This document shows, in pieces, positions 11,111 to 22,800 of a DNA stretch of 64,000 bases. Under the pieces are notes generated by a model that had not been told where the DNA came from, did not search any database, and worked only from the letters and a program-made list of their open reading frames with translations. Made by a program: the position numbers and the translations under genes. The DNA comes from Mesorhabditis belari (lineage: Eukaryota; Nematoda; Chromadorea; Rhabditida; Rhabditidae), in contig CAUEEP010000211.1 in assembly GCA_958450365.1 (NCBI GenBank), positions 1,054,001 to 1,118,000 on the forward strand, written 5' to 3'. Every line of letters starts with the position of its first letter. Positions within the stretch are counted from its first letter, which is position 1.

Positions 11111-12578
11111 ATGAGCGCCTTGACGGTGCAAAGCTTGGTTCTCTCGTCGTGTACGATATGTCAAGCCGGGACCGAGTTTATACACAGGTAACGCTTTTGG
11201 ATCGTTTGATTAAACTTTAAGCCAAACTTCAATAAAGCATCTTTGTGGCATAAAATGTTTTTGAAAGTGTCATTGTGTGCAGAATGGTTCAAATTTGTTT
11301 ACTCAGTCAATCATCAATGCTTTTTTAGGAATATTGAGGGTGGAATTCACTTGGCAACTTTTCTCTCCTTCTTGATGATCTCCACAAAAGGAATTCTCCT
11401 CGAAAAACGACTATTTGGTGCACCACAACATATCCCAACAAGGTAAATGACTCAGTATCTATCAAAAAAAATTAAAAATCGGTCCCTTAGGTGCCAATCG
11501 ATTAGCTCAACTTTTATCTGCTCCATTAGAATTCCTCATGTTTTTGTTTTCAGAAAATATTGGTCGATGGTAACGATTTTCTTCATCGTAAACCTCTGCA
11601 ATAATTATTCGCTTTACTTTGACGTTAGCATGCCATTATTTATCATTTTTAAATCGGTAAGTGCTTTTTTTGTTTTCTTTTGGAAAAGCTATTTTAGGGA
11701 TCACTTCTGGCAAATTTGCTATTGACGTGGATCATTCGACGACAAGTTTATCCGTTCTCCAAAATTTTGGCTATCATTGTAACGACGATTGGTAAGACTA
11801 TCATTCATTTCATTGAAAATCTTTTTTTTTAGGTTTGGCCATATTCACAATCGCTTCATCGACGAGAAAACCACAATGGGTTGCTCAACCGCCGGAATGG
11901 GTGAATTACATCCCCGTATCACCGTTTTGGATAGGTTTGTTGGAATTTCAGTTTAAAAAACGTTTCTTTTAGGAGTGATTTTGATGTCAACAGCGCTCTT
12001 CCTCTCCGCTTATCTTGGGATTATGCAAGAGGACTTGTTTCGGACGTATGGAAGACATCACGAAGAGGCGCTTTTCTTTGTGGTTAGTTGCTAAAAATAG
12101 TATTATAACTTGGTATAAAATTATTATGCTAAAAATAAGTTTTATTTAGCACTTCCTGTCGCTTCCAGCTTTTGCTCTTGTCGGTGACTCGTTGCTTCAC
12201 GCGACATCCGGTTTATACAACGTGGAAAATGTTATTGTAAGTACACTTATAGTCATGTAAGTCTAAATTAAGTCACGTTGCTCATTTTAGATAGGTGGTT
12301 ATGATGTTCCCGTTTGGTTCTTATTCTTCGCCTCTTGCGCTTTACAGTAAGCTTTCAAAGATTTATGACCTATATTTTTCAACTCTAGGCTCATTTGTGC
12401 GGGATCAGTTTTCCGATTAGCATCCGTTTCCTCGTCTCTAGATGTAACAATGCTCTTGTCAATTCGAAAAGTAATCTCCGTCCAATTATCGGTTTACTTG
12501 TATGAGAATCAAATGACCTCATTTCATTTCTTTGGCGCTTTAGCCGCTTTCATTGGTAGTGCGCTTTTCTACATGTAA
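11111..12578 (+). CDS. SLC35B4: SLC35B4-type Golgi/ER nucleotide-sugar transporter
   Basis: Nine exons (11111-11187, 11329-11442, 11554-11656, 11698-11791, 11833-11934, 11973-12082, 12150-12236, 12291-12346, 12389-12578) splice with every phase matching to a 310-aa protein, stop TAA. The family imports UDP-xylose/UDP-GlcNAc into the Golgi or ER lumen. Signature segments are KYWSMVTIFFIVNLCNNYSL, VSMPLFIIFKSGSLLANLLL, the LGIMQEDLFRTYGRHHEEA loop, SLPAFALVGDSLLHA near the luminal loop, and RKVISVQLSVYLYENQMTSF before the last helix. About ten hydrophobic segments are expected and seen. Length is slightly short of the usual 320-330 aa. The start was chosen because ATG directly follows an acceptor and begins the first membrane helix. 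No frame lesion was found, unlike its neighbours. Confidence 0.9.
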
Positions 12579-13036
12579 TTATTGTAAAAACTAAGAATCT
12601 ATCCTTTTTGTTTTAAACCTTTTGTCGCTTGATGTATTTAGGCATGTTTTTATGTATATCACTTTCAATTTTACGGGTTACTAACGTTCGGTTGTTCGAT
12701 GTCTTATTCTAATAAATTTTTCATACAAATTCTAGCAACTCTTGACTAGTTCTGTCTGTGCTTTACTTGGTGACCAATTTATGAGAGAAAATGTGAAAAG
12801 CTGAAAGGTTTTGCTTTTCCAATATTGTTTTAAATCCATGACAAAAGATAAGCTTGAAAATTGAACCCTTTGCAATGAACGCGACCCTGCAATCGTAAAG
12901 TGTTCAACGGCGGAATCATCGTTTCATTTTGCTCCAACATTTCAGAACCATTCCTTCCACTTTTCCACGTAATTGTCGTGTGTTCATTTTGTTCATTCTA
13001 GTCTAATTTTTCTATTTACAGGGCCACGACGCACGA
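12579..13036. promoter_or_regulatory. intergenic region with poly(A) signal and TAF12 5' acceptor
   Basis: AATAAA at about 12711 is a plausible poly(A) signal for the transporter. TATTTACAG ends at 13020, 16 bases before the TAF12 ATG, and can serve as a trans-splice acceptor or close a 5'UTR intron. No other exon is evident. Confidence 0.45.
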
Positions 13037-14033
13037 ATGCACAACATGAATCAGCAACCTCATCCTGGAATGCCTCAACACCAGCAAAGTCCATTGATGT
13101 CGGCACTTGGTGGACCGCAAGGAGGAATGGACGGGAATCAGTCATCGCAAGGACCTCCTGGTATGCAAGAAGGAAACTTCATCGGCGGTGGGATGAGACC
13201 AATGCAACCCGGCGGAGGACCAATGCGAGGACCCGTCGGTGGACCTGGGCCAATCCGACAACAGCCAATGATGCAAATGCAAGGACGATTGCCTCCGTAT
13301 ATGCAGAATCAGGGACCGCCACAGAGACCCGGCTACTCTGGCCCTCCACCGCCACATCAGGGCCCACAAGGATCGCCGATGCCAATCATTCCGGGCAGAA
13401 TTGTGCAGCAACCAGGACCACTTCGACAACAGCCGTATCCTGTGCAAAGACCTGGAATGCCGATGTCTTCGATTCCACAACCGCAGCATCTTGTACCCAG
13501 GCAAATCACTGGTCCACCACCAAATATGCCGACGGGGTCTCTGCAACCAGGGGCGCCAATGCCAAGAGGTGCATCTCCAGCACCACCACGGCCTCAAGCA
13601 TTTCAACCGCCTGTCGCCAACCCACCCCCATCTGCGATGCCCCAAGTACTTGATGGAAAAGCGGCTCTCATCGACAAGTCGCGATTGGACAAAATCGTAC
13701 AAGAAATCGATCCACGGTTGGTGCTAGATGATGCCGTGAAAGAAGCGCTAATCGAGATGAGTGACGAGTTTGTGAGTGATCTCATAGAGAAAGTTTGTGT
13801 GCTAGCTCAACACCGTGGAAAGGTCTCCGTTGCGAGTGGTGACAACAATCATCGGCTTGAAGTGAGAGATGCGGAATTCGTGTTGAACACCGTTTACAAG
13901 ATGCCTCATCCACCGCGAGCCGCTGTTCACGTTTTTGGGAGCCGCAGCACCAGCGAAAGCCGATGATAAACCTCCAGCCACCTATGCGCACCAGGCTCGA
14001 CTTCAGCTAATACGAAAAAGTTTAAAAAAATAA
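13037..14033 (+). CDS. taf-12: TFIID/SAGA subunit TAF12 (one apparent frameshift near the end)
   Basis: A single long exon. Residues 1-210 are a Met/Pro/Gln/Gly-rich low-complexity arm, as in metazoan TAF12/TAF4-type subunits. Residues about 212-293 are the TAF12 histone fold: DKSRLDKIVQEIDPRLVLDD, then EALIEMSDEFVSDLIEKVC, AQHRG and LEVRDAEFVLNTVYKMP. TAF12 pairs with TAF4 through this fold. The uninterrupted frame ends after HVFGSRSTSESR (stop about 13966). The +1 frame from about 13938 continues GAAAPAKADDKPPATYAHQA to RKSLKK and TAA at 14033, much more TAF12-like; the GTTTTTGGG run at 13931-13939 appears to carry one extra base. A decayed duplicate at 25.7-27.1 kb also ends in AQQARAQWSKNLSK, supporting the longer C-terminus. 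Confidence 0.85.
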
Positions 14034-14182
14034 TTCATGTTTAGTTGTTGATTGTAACTTTACCATTTTTATGTAAAGCGGGTGTGACTTTGTATCTCAT
14101 TATTGTAAATTGATTTATCTGAGGCCTATTTTTTCAGCAATTTTTCACTTCTCTAATTTAGACTTATTTACCTTGTTGCAAT

Positions 14183-14202
14183 AATAAAAGTGTTTAGCCA
14201 TT
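14183..14202 (+). promoter_or_regulatory. poly(A) signal next to trans-splice acceptor
   Basis: AATAAA at 14183-14188 is followed by TGTTTAG ending at 14197 and then, five bases later, the ATG of the MINDY gene. With only 170 bases between the TAF12 stop and this ATG, the 3' end of one gene and the 5' acceptor of the next almost touch, as in nematode operons. Inference from spacing only. Confidence 0.55.
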
Positions 14203-16595
14203 ATGGAACAAGTTAGTTCCCGTGTCGAGGGTGAGCATGTCGAAAAGATGTCTGCTCCTGCGGATTCAATTGGAAAGGTAAATTTTAAGCACAGTGTCAA
14301 ATTCTAGCCGGGATCCAGCAATTCTATTAATTTTAGACCTCCCAACAAGCTTTGGCATCTACAGATGTGATCGAGACGGTGACTGCGAGTGCCAAACCGG
14401 AACAAACGATGCCAGCGGAATCCCAGAAACAGGACAATCCTTTTGATGTCGCTAAAGAAGTGAGTCTTAAACTGCTACAATTACATACAACAACATCCAC
14501 ATCGCGTCGTCCAATCATTCATGCTATTTGTTTTAGACCATTGACGACCTTGTCACCGCGACGGAACAATCGACAATAATTAATGATGGAGATCACAAAG
14601 AGATTGAAGATCCGTTAGTATTCTTAAATTGTGGTCACCAATTATTATCAACTTTAGGAAGCTTGATCAAAGTTTTGAGACAGCGATCTCGAGCCACTCT
14701 GTCAACACGGCCATCCTCAACGAGAATGTCTTGGATCATTCCGGTATGTCGAAGGATTCTGTGGGAACGGCAATTCTCAACGAGAATGTCTTGGATGGTT
14801 CCGGTATGTCGAAGGATTCTGTGGAAACGGCAATTCTCAACGATGCGGCCAAGGCTGCTTTGCGAGAGGAGTCCCAAGATGTGACGCAATCATCTGTAGC
14901 TGAGGACGAGCTGAATTCTTCTAAAGCTGAGGTTTTAGTTGCAATACCTTATACTCTAAAGTCTAAATTTTAGAAGCCGATAGTTGACATGCCGAGAACT
15001 GATAGAACTGCAGCTGGTCAAGATGTGGATACGATTACTGCTTCTAAGGAAGAAATCGATGATTTAACAAAGTATTTGCTAAAATAACTTTTGCACATTT
15101 CCACTGTTTTAGATTAATGGCCGAAGCATCTTTTGAAACTCCAAGCGCGACTTCAAATGAAGGCGCGAAGCACATTCATTTTGAAGTGACGCTCTTGTAG
15201 CTTCAATGAAACAAAAATTTGTTTAGACTAAGAAGATCTCATTTGGTGAGGTTCCATTAAGAATTGTGCTGCAAAAGGTGAATGGTGCGTGCCCACTTCT
15301 TGCGATTGTCAATGCTTTGGCTCTTAAAGGTAATTTGTGAGCCGATTATGTAAAACAACGAGCGTTTAGGTCAAATTACGCTTCGTGACGTTCCTCATGT
15401 TTCACTTGCTGAGCTCAACGAGATTGTTGGCGACTGTCTACTTAGGTTTGATATTTTTCGGAGTTCCATAATAATTCTCTTTCAGACTCAAACCTGAGCT
15501 GCCTGTTAATGAAGAAGGCAATTATAACAAGGTAGGGGTTTTTGAGTTTAAAACAAACTATGGTATATTTTAGGCGTTGACTGATGTGATCAATTTGATT
15601 CCGACTCTTAACGAAGGCCTGACAATCAACGTGCATTTTCGCAGTCCACATGTAAGTTATTAGCTTAATTCATTGACATGAAATTTTAGGATTTCGAATT
15701 CACACCAGCTTTGTCATTGTTCGACTTGGTGGGCCTCAATCTTGTTCATGGATGGCTGCCCGACCCACAACTTCAGGAACTTTGTGAGTTACTTTATTAA
15801 TCCAATTAACATAACACGTGTTAAGGCGCTCTTCTTGGATCAATGAGCTATACGCAAGCTCAAATCAAAATGATCGAGAAAGAAGGCGACACTGACGGAC
15901 TGATCATCGGAGAATTTTTGAACACGACTGCCAATCAGCTCACTTATTATGGTGAGTTGGCTCTTATTTGTGTTATGTTTTTGTCATTTAGGTATCTTGG
16001 CATTAACCGAAACGCTTAAAGATGGAGAAGTTGCCGTGCTTTTCAGAAACAATCATTACTCGACTATTTACAAGCGTCGGGTAACTTTTTAACACTTTTA
16101 ATGTTTTAGGACAGTTTTAGGACGAAATCTTTTCCCTGTGCACTGACTCCGGATTTAAAAATACCCCAAATGTGGTTTGGGAAACCTTGTGTGTCGATGG
16201 CGATTCTTATTTTGTTAATAGCAATTTCAAGTAATGATTTGCAAAATTATTTTTATTAGACGTTTTTAGGACCAGTGCCTCGACTCCTGTAGATCATCAA
16301 GACGATGCGCATCAAGTGTATGAACATCAAACGGACGAGCAAATAGCCCAATCGATCCAGGATCAAGAATTGGCCCAACAACTCCACGATCATGAGCTAG
16401 CAGTCCAGAAGAAACGTCAAGAATCGGCCCGTCGTCAACAGGCGCAACCTCAAGGCGCAGTCCCACAGCCAGCGCCAGAACCTGCCTATCAAGTGGAACA
16501 CCCTGAACTTCCTCGTCCAAAGTCTAAAGTACGTAATGTTATTGTTACCAATATATTAATAATGCTTTATTTAGTCTGTTTGCTCCATCATGTAA
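14203..16595 (+). CDS. MINDY-1/2-type (FAM63) ubiquitin-chain deubiquitinase
   Basis: Sixteen exons join in phase to about 574 aa: 14203-14277, 14337-14459, 14537-14613, 14655-14931, 14974-15071, 15113-15185, 15227-15329, 15370-15445, 15486-15531, 15574-15651, 15690-15783, 15826-15951, 15992-16080, 16121-16230, 16270-16528, 16575-16595. MINDY enzymes trim Lys48-linked ubiquitin chains. The papain-like core starts near residue 245: LQKVNGACPLLAIVNAL carries the predicted oxyanion Gln257 and nucleophile Cys263 (the usual NGPC reads NGAC), and FRNNHYSTIY carries catalytic His437. A MIU-like helix, DEQIAQSIQDQELAQQLHDH, lies at about 504-523. The short last exon gives ...SVCSIM-stop, a CaaX-like terminus; an alternative acceptor at 16606 would instead extend to 16687. 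The N-terminal arm holds two 20-residue tandem repeats (ILNENVLD...). A partial copy lies at 35.5-36.6 kb. Confidence 0.85.
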
Positions 16596-16599
16596 CGTC

Positions 16600-17267
16600 T
16601 TCGCAGGAACAAGAAGCTTCCCAAATGCAATCAATATACACCTATTGTAAATTTGTACATTTTCTTGTGAATATTTCATACATTTAGCATTATCGTTTAG
16701 CTTGTGATTTTTAGCTTTATTGTTTGCCGGTGCCTGTAAGTTTTGATCTGCCTGTGATTTTCATTAAATTTGCCTTTGAATTCTGTGTGATGCATTGCTG
16801 GGAAACATTTTGTTTGTTTGAGATAAAGATGAAACATTTGTATTTCATCTTTTGTGGATCTTTTGTATTCTCTTGACGCAGAGTGAAATGTCTTTCGAAA
16901 GGGAAAAGAAACGTTGGAAATATTGGGAAATACCTAGCGTGATAAGGCGTCACGTCATTTGGCTGATCGAAAATGTCACTAAAGATTGTCAGTCAGATTT
17001 TTTTGATTGCTTCAATGAATAGTTTATTGAAAGGTTAAAATTTTACCAGAATTCGATATTCATTGGTCAATTTTTCTTGTGTCGTACCAAAAAAATTTAA
17101 TTGATTTACTTTATATTTGATTTTATGATTTTAACGAACAAGCAATAATTTATTGGTTTAAAATATCGAGCCAGCGTTTTTAAACTCCGGTTTTTCTGGG
17201 TTCTTGTTTTGTACTTAACCCTGGATTGGCATTTATCTGCCAGAGCTCTCAGTTTTTGCTTTCAGAA
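16600..17267. other. spacer with alternative MINDY last exon
   Basis: 16607-16687 is an alternative terminal exon for the MINDY gene (EQEASQMQSIYTYCKFVHF and a few more residues). Beyond it nothing coding is seen up to the acceptor TTTCAG at 17265, two bases before the makorin ATG. Confidence 0.45.
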
Positions 17268-18840
17268 ATGGCCACCGAGAAACCGCTTTGCAAATATTTT
17301 GCCAACGGAGTCTGCTCAAAAGGAGAAAGGTACAATTTACGAAAAATACTCAATTGTTAGTTGTGTTTTACTTTCAGATGCAAAAATAGCCACGACAGAA
17401 ATGTTCCAACGAATGATGTGTGTCGCTACTACAGAGCTGGAAGGTAAATATAAAAAGTTTGCTCTATAGATTAAGTTGCTTTAGTTGCTCGTATGGAAGA
17501 GAATGTCGATATGATCACATCAAACCGAAGAGTCAACTACAGTCAAATGTTAGAACAAGGTTTGCAATTTGCTTGTTATACCAATTTATAAAGCTTTTAG
17601 TTCAAACTTTGCCGGCACTTCTGGATCACATAGGAGAGTTGAAGGTAAAACTTCTGAACTTTAGAGGAAAAATAATCTATTGTTTAGGTGGAAATCGCGC
17701 TCCAAAACCCATACAATTGGATGCCTTTCTTCCAGCTGAAACATCGTTTAACGTCAATGCGCCAGCTTTTGTCCCTTCATGGCTGAAAGAAGCTCGTAAG
17801 TTGTCTAGTAGTCTCTGGCATTTTAAAAGGGATTGTTTTAACATGAAGAGCTTTTTCTGCTGGATGATATTAAAAACTTGAATGGTTTAGTAGAAGTCAA
17901 AGTAATTTAAAAGTTTAGCGTCAAACTACGCAAGTGCCGCCGGTTCAGTGCCCACGCCCAAATTGAGACCTCTTTGCCCATATTTCGAGACTGGCGACTG
18001 TCCAAAGTCTGAGGAGGAGTGATTTATCAATTTTTAACCCAATTATCAATGCGTTTAGCTGTGAATTTGTGCACGGAATACTTTGCGAGACATGTTTCAA
18101 GGCGTATTTATATCCAGATGATCCTGAACAACAACAAATATCATCGTGCGGTTGGATTATTTTTTGCAATTTCTTGAAAATTAAGCTGGCATCAAAGTAT
18201 TAGGCACAATTATGCGTTTAGGAATGCGTGAAACAACACGAGATGAATCCGTGAAATGGCCTTCAATGAACAGCGTGGTTCGGATAAACGCTGTGGTGTT
18301 TGCCTGGAAGCAATTTAAGCATGAAAAAGGTTTTTAATGTTTAGGTTATGTAGCCAGGATAGAGTTTAGAATCTCCGTTTTGGTATCCTTGAAGGCTGCA
18401 CACATTGCTTCTGTTTGAAGTGTATCAGAAATTGGCGAAAGAAGCAGGAATTTGAGACCGATGTGACCAGGTTTTACGCTTTTAAAATTAAATCGAATTC
18501 ATGAAATTATTTATGGTAAAAAGTACTTTTATTTTTAGATCTTGTCCGGAGTGTCGGGTTCATTCGAATTTTGTTATTCCATCGGTTGTTTGGCTTGAAG
18601 AACCTGAGGAGAAAAAAGTTCGTCAGTATGTAATTTTTTTTACAACCACCTGTAGGTGATGCTTGATGCTTTACAGCAGGAGAACACGGCAAAGAAAATT
18701 TGCCGTTATTATCAGGTTTGGAACAACCGTTATGTATCTACCTATTTTTTCTAAGGGCTCGCCAAACGGGTGATGGGGATGGCTGTCCGTTTGGGAACAA
18801 ATGCCGGTATCGTCACCTATTGCCTGACGGTTCGGATTGA
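17268..18840 (+). CDS. MKRN: makorin-type RING/CCCH E3 ubiquitin ligase, with apparent frameshifts
   Basis: Domain order matches makorins. CCCH fingers 1 and 2 are CKYFANGVCSKGERCKNSH (17268-17395) and CRYYRAGSCSYGRECRYDH (to about 17520). A linker and CCCH 3, CPYFETGDCPKSEEDCEFVH, follow (17919-18085), then the makorin Cys/His segment ILCETCFKAYLYPDDPEQ and a RING finger: RCGVCLEAI (about 18280), FGILEGCTHCFCLKCIRNW (about 18400), SCPECRVHSNFVIPS (about 18545). The last finger, GCPFGNKCRYRH, ends at 18840. Makorins are RNA-binding ubiquitin ligases. Exons 1-7 join cleanly. Frame breaks occur near 18250, near 18315 (EAI runs into TAA) and probably at the last two junctions. All zinc ligands remain, so assembly indels are as likely as decay. 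Downstream member of the plus-strand cluster. Confidence 0.8.
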
Positions 18841-19806
18841 TCCTGGAAAAGAGCCTGGGTGAGATGATTTGGATGAATTAACGCCTCAACCAAAACAATA
18901 TCAAATTTTTGTATCTATGGCCCAATTTTTAAATGAATAGAGCATTAAAAGTGAACTCTTTACAACAAATACGATAATCTAATTTGGATCTTCAAATTTT
19001 TAATGAATATTATCTGTACAAAACATATCTTCTTTTTAGTTCTCGTCGACTTCCGCGTCTCTCGCAATCTTATCTTTGCCAACGAGACGATGATGACGAT
19101 GCTGACTTTGTCCATCACTACGAGGAACTGACTCGTCTCCTCGGCATCCCGCTCAATCAAGGACTGCCTTAATGAAACGGATTTCGAATAAGTCTCCTTT
19201 TTCTTATTGATTAGACTTTTAATTGAGTCTCTATTCTGCTTACATTTACGGTTATTTTATAGAAGCGAGTACAGTCAATTCTTTAAGTATGTCACGCTAA
19301 AAGTTTTAAATCATACTGCGTATTGACTGTACTCTAAATTAGGCAAGAGCCATATATTTTGTCTTATCCATGTAATAATACTTTGTTTATTTGTAATACC
19401 AAGGAATTTGTTAGCCTTGTTGAATGTTTGGCTCCTAATCGATTTTGCGTTAATCTGCAGATCATTTGAAATTGGAGCAGCAGTTGTTGAAGTAACGATA
19501 TTTTTTTAATGTTATAAAAACGTTTCCTTTTACCAAAGCATTTCATTAATGTAGATTTTCTTTTGAATTGAACTTTCGTAGCTGCGTTTTGAGTGGTCTT
19601 TTGAAAACCGAAGGGCGGAGAGGATTTCGATGTCGCGAAGACGAGCCGTGTACTCGAGAAGTAGTTGGTGATCGGGCTAGGGTTGGAGTAAAGTTTGCCA
19701 TAGAAGAAAATAATATTTGTTGCAGAAAACCCGTAGCTACTGGATGGGCATTGTCAGTCTAGGCTTAAAATGAAGCATACCAAGAAACTATTTTCTTTTG
19801 TCTCTT
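18841..19806. other. spacer; small hairpin repeat only
   Basis: No gene could be supported. It includes the hairpin element at 19269-19332 and AT-rich sequence with short unrelated open frames on both strands. Confidence 0.45.
19269..19332. repeat. 64-bp hairpin mini-MITE
   Basis: GTACAGTCAAT at the left and ATTGACTGTAC at the right are perfect inverted copies around a 42-bp centre that includes a further partial inversion (TATG...CATA). The ends resemble CAGT-type MITE termini. Confidence 0.6.
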
Positions 19807-22800
19807 TCAGAATATTCTCACTAATTGATTGAAGTCCTCAAATGGATATGGTGCTAAGAAAGGGAGCGTTTTTGTGAGTTCATCATTTGCACAAGTAAAT
19901 CCGTCCCATTCACCATCGCAACGAATGAAAATGCGAAAGAAATACGTGTCCACGGGACTGAAAATGATTTCGAAAAAAGCATTTGCTTAGCGCTTACCCA
20001 TCTCGTTCTTTTTCAGTAATCCGGTAACCATCAAAAGTCGATTGAATCGTTCAATGTAACTTTTTGTTTCTTTTTGTAGAGCTCTCCAGAATGTGTTCAA
20101 GAATTGAGGATCGGCCGGGAAAAGGAGCGATTTTTGAGGAGCTTAAGCCTAAAGGTTGTGGAAAATTACTGTATCTCGAAGAATTTTAGGAAGGATTCCC
20201 TATTTAGCCTAACTCTTTGGCAAATTGTCTCTACTAGCACTCACCATCACTGACAGCTAATATTCCTTGTCCATCAACACCGACCAAATCATTTCCATCT
20301 ACTTCCTGAGATGAGGTAACCATTTCTGAGAACGATCTTTTCTAGAATTACTGTTTATATCTCGAAGAATTTCTCAAAATACTGTTTGGGGAATCGATCA
20401 CAAAGGTGTTATCGTTGATTTGATGATGACAAAATTGTTGAGACCCGTCTTGATCCAATGGAAAACGGATTTGTTTCTTGAGTCCGCACAGGCACTAAAA
20501 TTTTTGCTTTTTTCAGATTTTTTTGTGGAAGAGAAGTGCTTGACTCAAAAAAGATTTTATTGTTTTTCAAATTTGCATCAACTTGGTGGGGGAAGGGAAA
20601 AAAGGATCATCGAATACGAGATAATTTTTTCTCTTTTTCTTTTAGGTTTTCTCTTCTTTTCTTTTCCAAAATAGGTTTTGAAAAATAATTTCTTAAAACA
20701 GAAATTTCTTAAAGAAGTCAACTTTTCAAATCATTTACCCGATTTCCTTGTCATTTTCATACAGTGGATCGATTCGTTTTATCGATTCCTTTAATTTGTT
20801 CCATAGAGCTCCCTCTATTCCATTGTTTGGTTTAGGACTTTACCTTTTTTGTAGAATGTCTAAATGTTTTTTTTCTGAAGTTAGAACGAATATTTTCTAA
20901 AAGCCTACGTGCAGAATAGATTATAGTATTCGATGACTTGAAAATGCGGGCACCACTTTGGTCATTTTGAGCCGGCGTCCCATCGCGAAGAAAACGGTGC
21001 TCATTCATAAGCAATGAAAACAAAACAAGAACAAAAAAGTCATCTTTGGAGAGTGTCAAACTCAATTTAACTCGACTTAACTCAATTTTAAATCAATTTA
21101 AATCAATTTAAAGCAATAAAATAAACTGTAGGATATTGGTTTTTATCATAGTATACACCCTATAGTCTATTTTCCTTTAAACCTCCGGCAAAAAAATGTA
21201 ATCCCATCCGTGATTGCTTCCCTAGATCTACTCTGCGGCGTTTTTGGATAAGGATAACTGAATAGGTTTTTGAACAAAAAAAAGATAACTAAATCGAGAG
21301 TGAACAAAAGTTTAAAATCAAAACAATAACAAGTTGAAAAAAAAAGTGATATGCCAAATTAGAAGTTGAGTTGTTGTTTGTTCTTAATAGAGTGTGTTCT
21401 ATACATTTCGAGTGTCCCTCTCTGTGTCCCCCTTTTGCTCCTCAGGCAATTGTTTCTTTATATTTTAACATAATTTTTGTTTTTCAGAAATGTGCTTTAG
21501 ATCCTTTTAAATTTTTCATTGATCATTGAGTTTAAAAAGTTAAAGCACATTTGGGAGAGCAAAAAGTTGCGATTTGATATGAAAAAAAATAGGGGGATAC
21601 AGGGGGGGGGGGGACACTTTAGGGGGACAAAAAGGGGACACTAGGGGGACACTGGAAATGTATATTCAGTGAGTAATGCGTTTTTTGAAACGTGCACTTG
21701 GGAAAAAAATTACCGTACCTTTAGCAAAAATTATTGGGAAAAAATGACGCAAAAATGACGAGCCCCGGGCATTATATACGACACTTTTTAAAGATACTCA
21801 GCCGTTTAACTGATTTTGGTGGGAAATTCCCTTCCAAAGTAAAAAACTGATTTTTTTTTTTGGAAAACCTGCGCGGAAAAAATTGCTTTTTATGGGGGTG
21901 AGACGAATGCGACCTTCTTTTTGCGCACCCGGGACATTTGCGCACCTTTTCACCCATTATAACAAAGCGACTGCCCTAGACCCATATATAATCGTTTTGT
22001 TAGATTCCTATTAACGTGTAGTTTTAAGGGATTGGCGCGAAAGCGGCGTGGTGCACTTTGCAAAGCGGGGATGTGCTAAAAAGTGCGGAAAAAAAGATGC
22101 GCAAATGTCCGGGTGCGCTAAAAAAAGGTCGTGCATTTGTCCCACTCCCGCTTTTTTATATTTTTTTTCGCGCAGGCGCACTTCTTTGTAAAAACGTATT
22201 ACTTCGACAATTACTGGAACTATTACTTAGAGCCAAAAATTACTCATGCAAATTTACTCTCGAGTTATTGCAAATTACTTACCCGCGAGGAACACACTCT
22301 AGTTTTTAAACTGACTCACAAACTGAGCCTTGTCCCCGGATCGCCGACAACGAGCAAATCGCCAAACAATGTTTGATATCGAATAGTGAAATCTAAAAGT
22401 AAACTGATCTATTATTGAGTTTGAAAGCTTTAAAGCAAAGTAAGGAATGGTAAAGAAAGATTTGGCCCCCCCCCTCCGGAGGGGTGGATTAATAAAATTG
22501 AAAAAAAATACCTTGGCGGTAAAGTTTCTCGATTGTAGACTGGGAAATGGGATCGTTGAGGATCATTCTCGGAGGCTTTCTGATAGCTTTTGAACTGATG
22601 ATAAAGCCTAAATTTATCAATTCGGCTTATTTCTACATCCCTGACTATTGGATATTGTTAGGATTTTAAGGATTTGTTGGGGCCCCCCCCTTTGGAAAAA
22701 TTTTAAGGGTTTAAGGATGTTAGTGGCACCCTTTGAAAAATTAATCTCCATCAGGCAAATAATAAACGAGCAATTGCATCACCGAATGCGTATTTGTACT

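Noticed and set aside
12973..13653. 226-aa Thr/Arg/Ala-rich open frame over TAF12
   Set aside because: Shadow of the repetitive TAF12 coding exon in another frame; no domain and no conserved start.
13931..13966. programmed frameshift in TAF12
   Set aside because: A homopolymer indel is simpler; there is no known frameshifting in TAF12 and other genes in the window show similar breaks.
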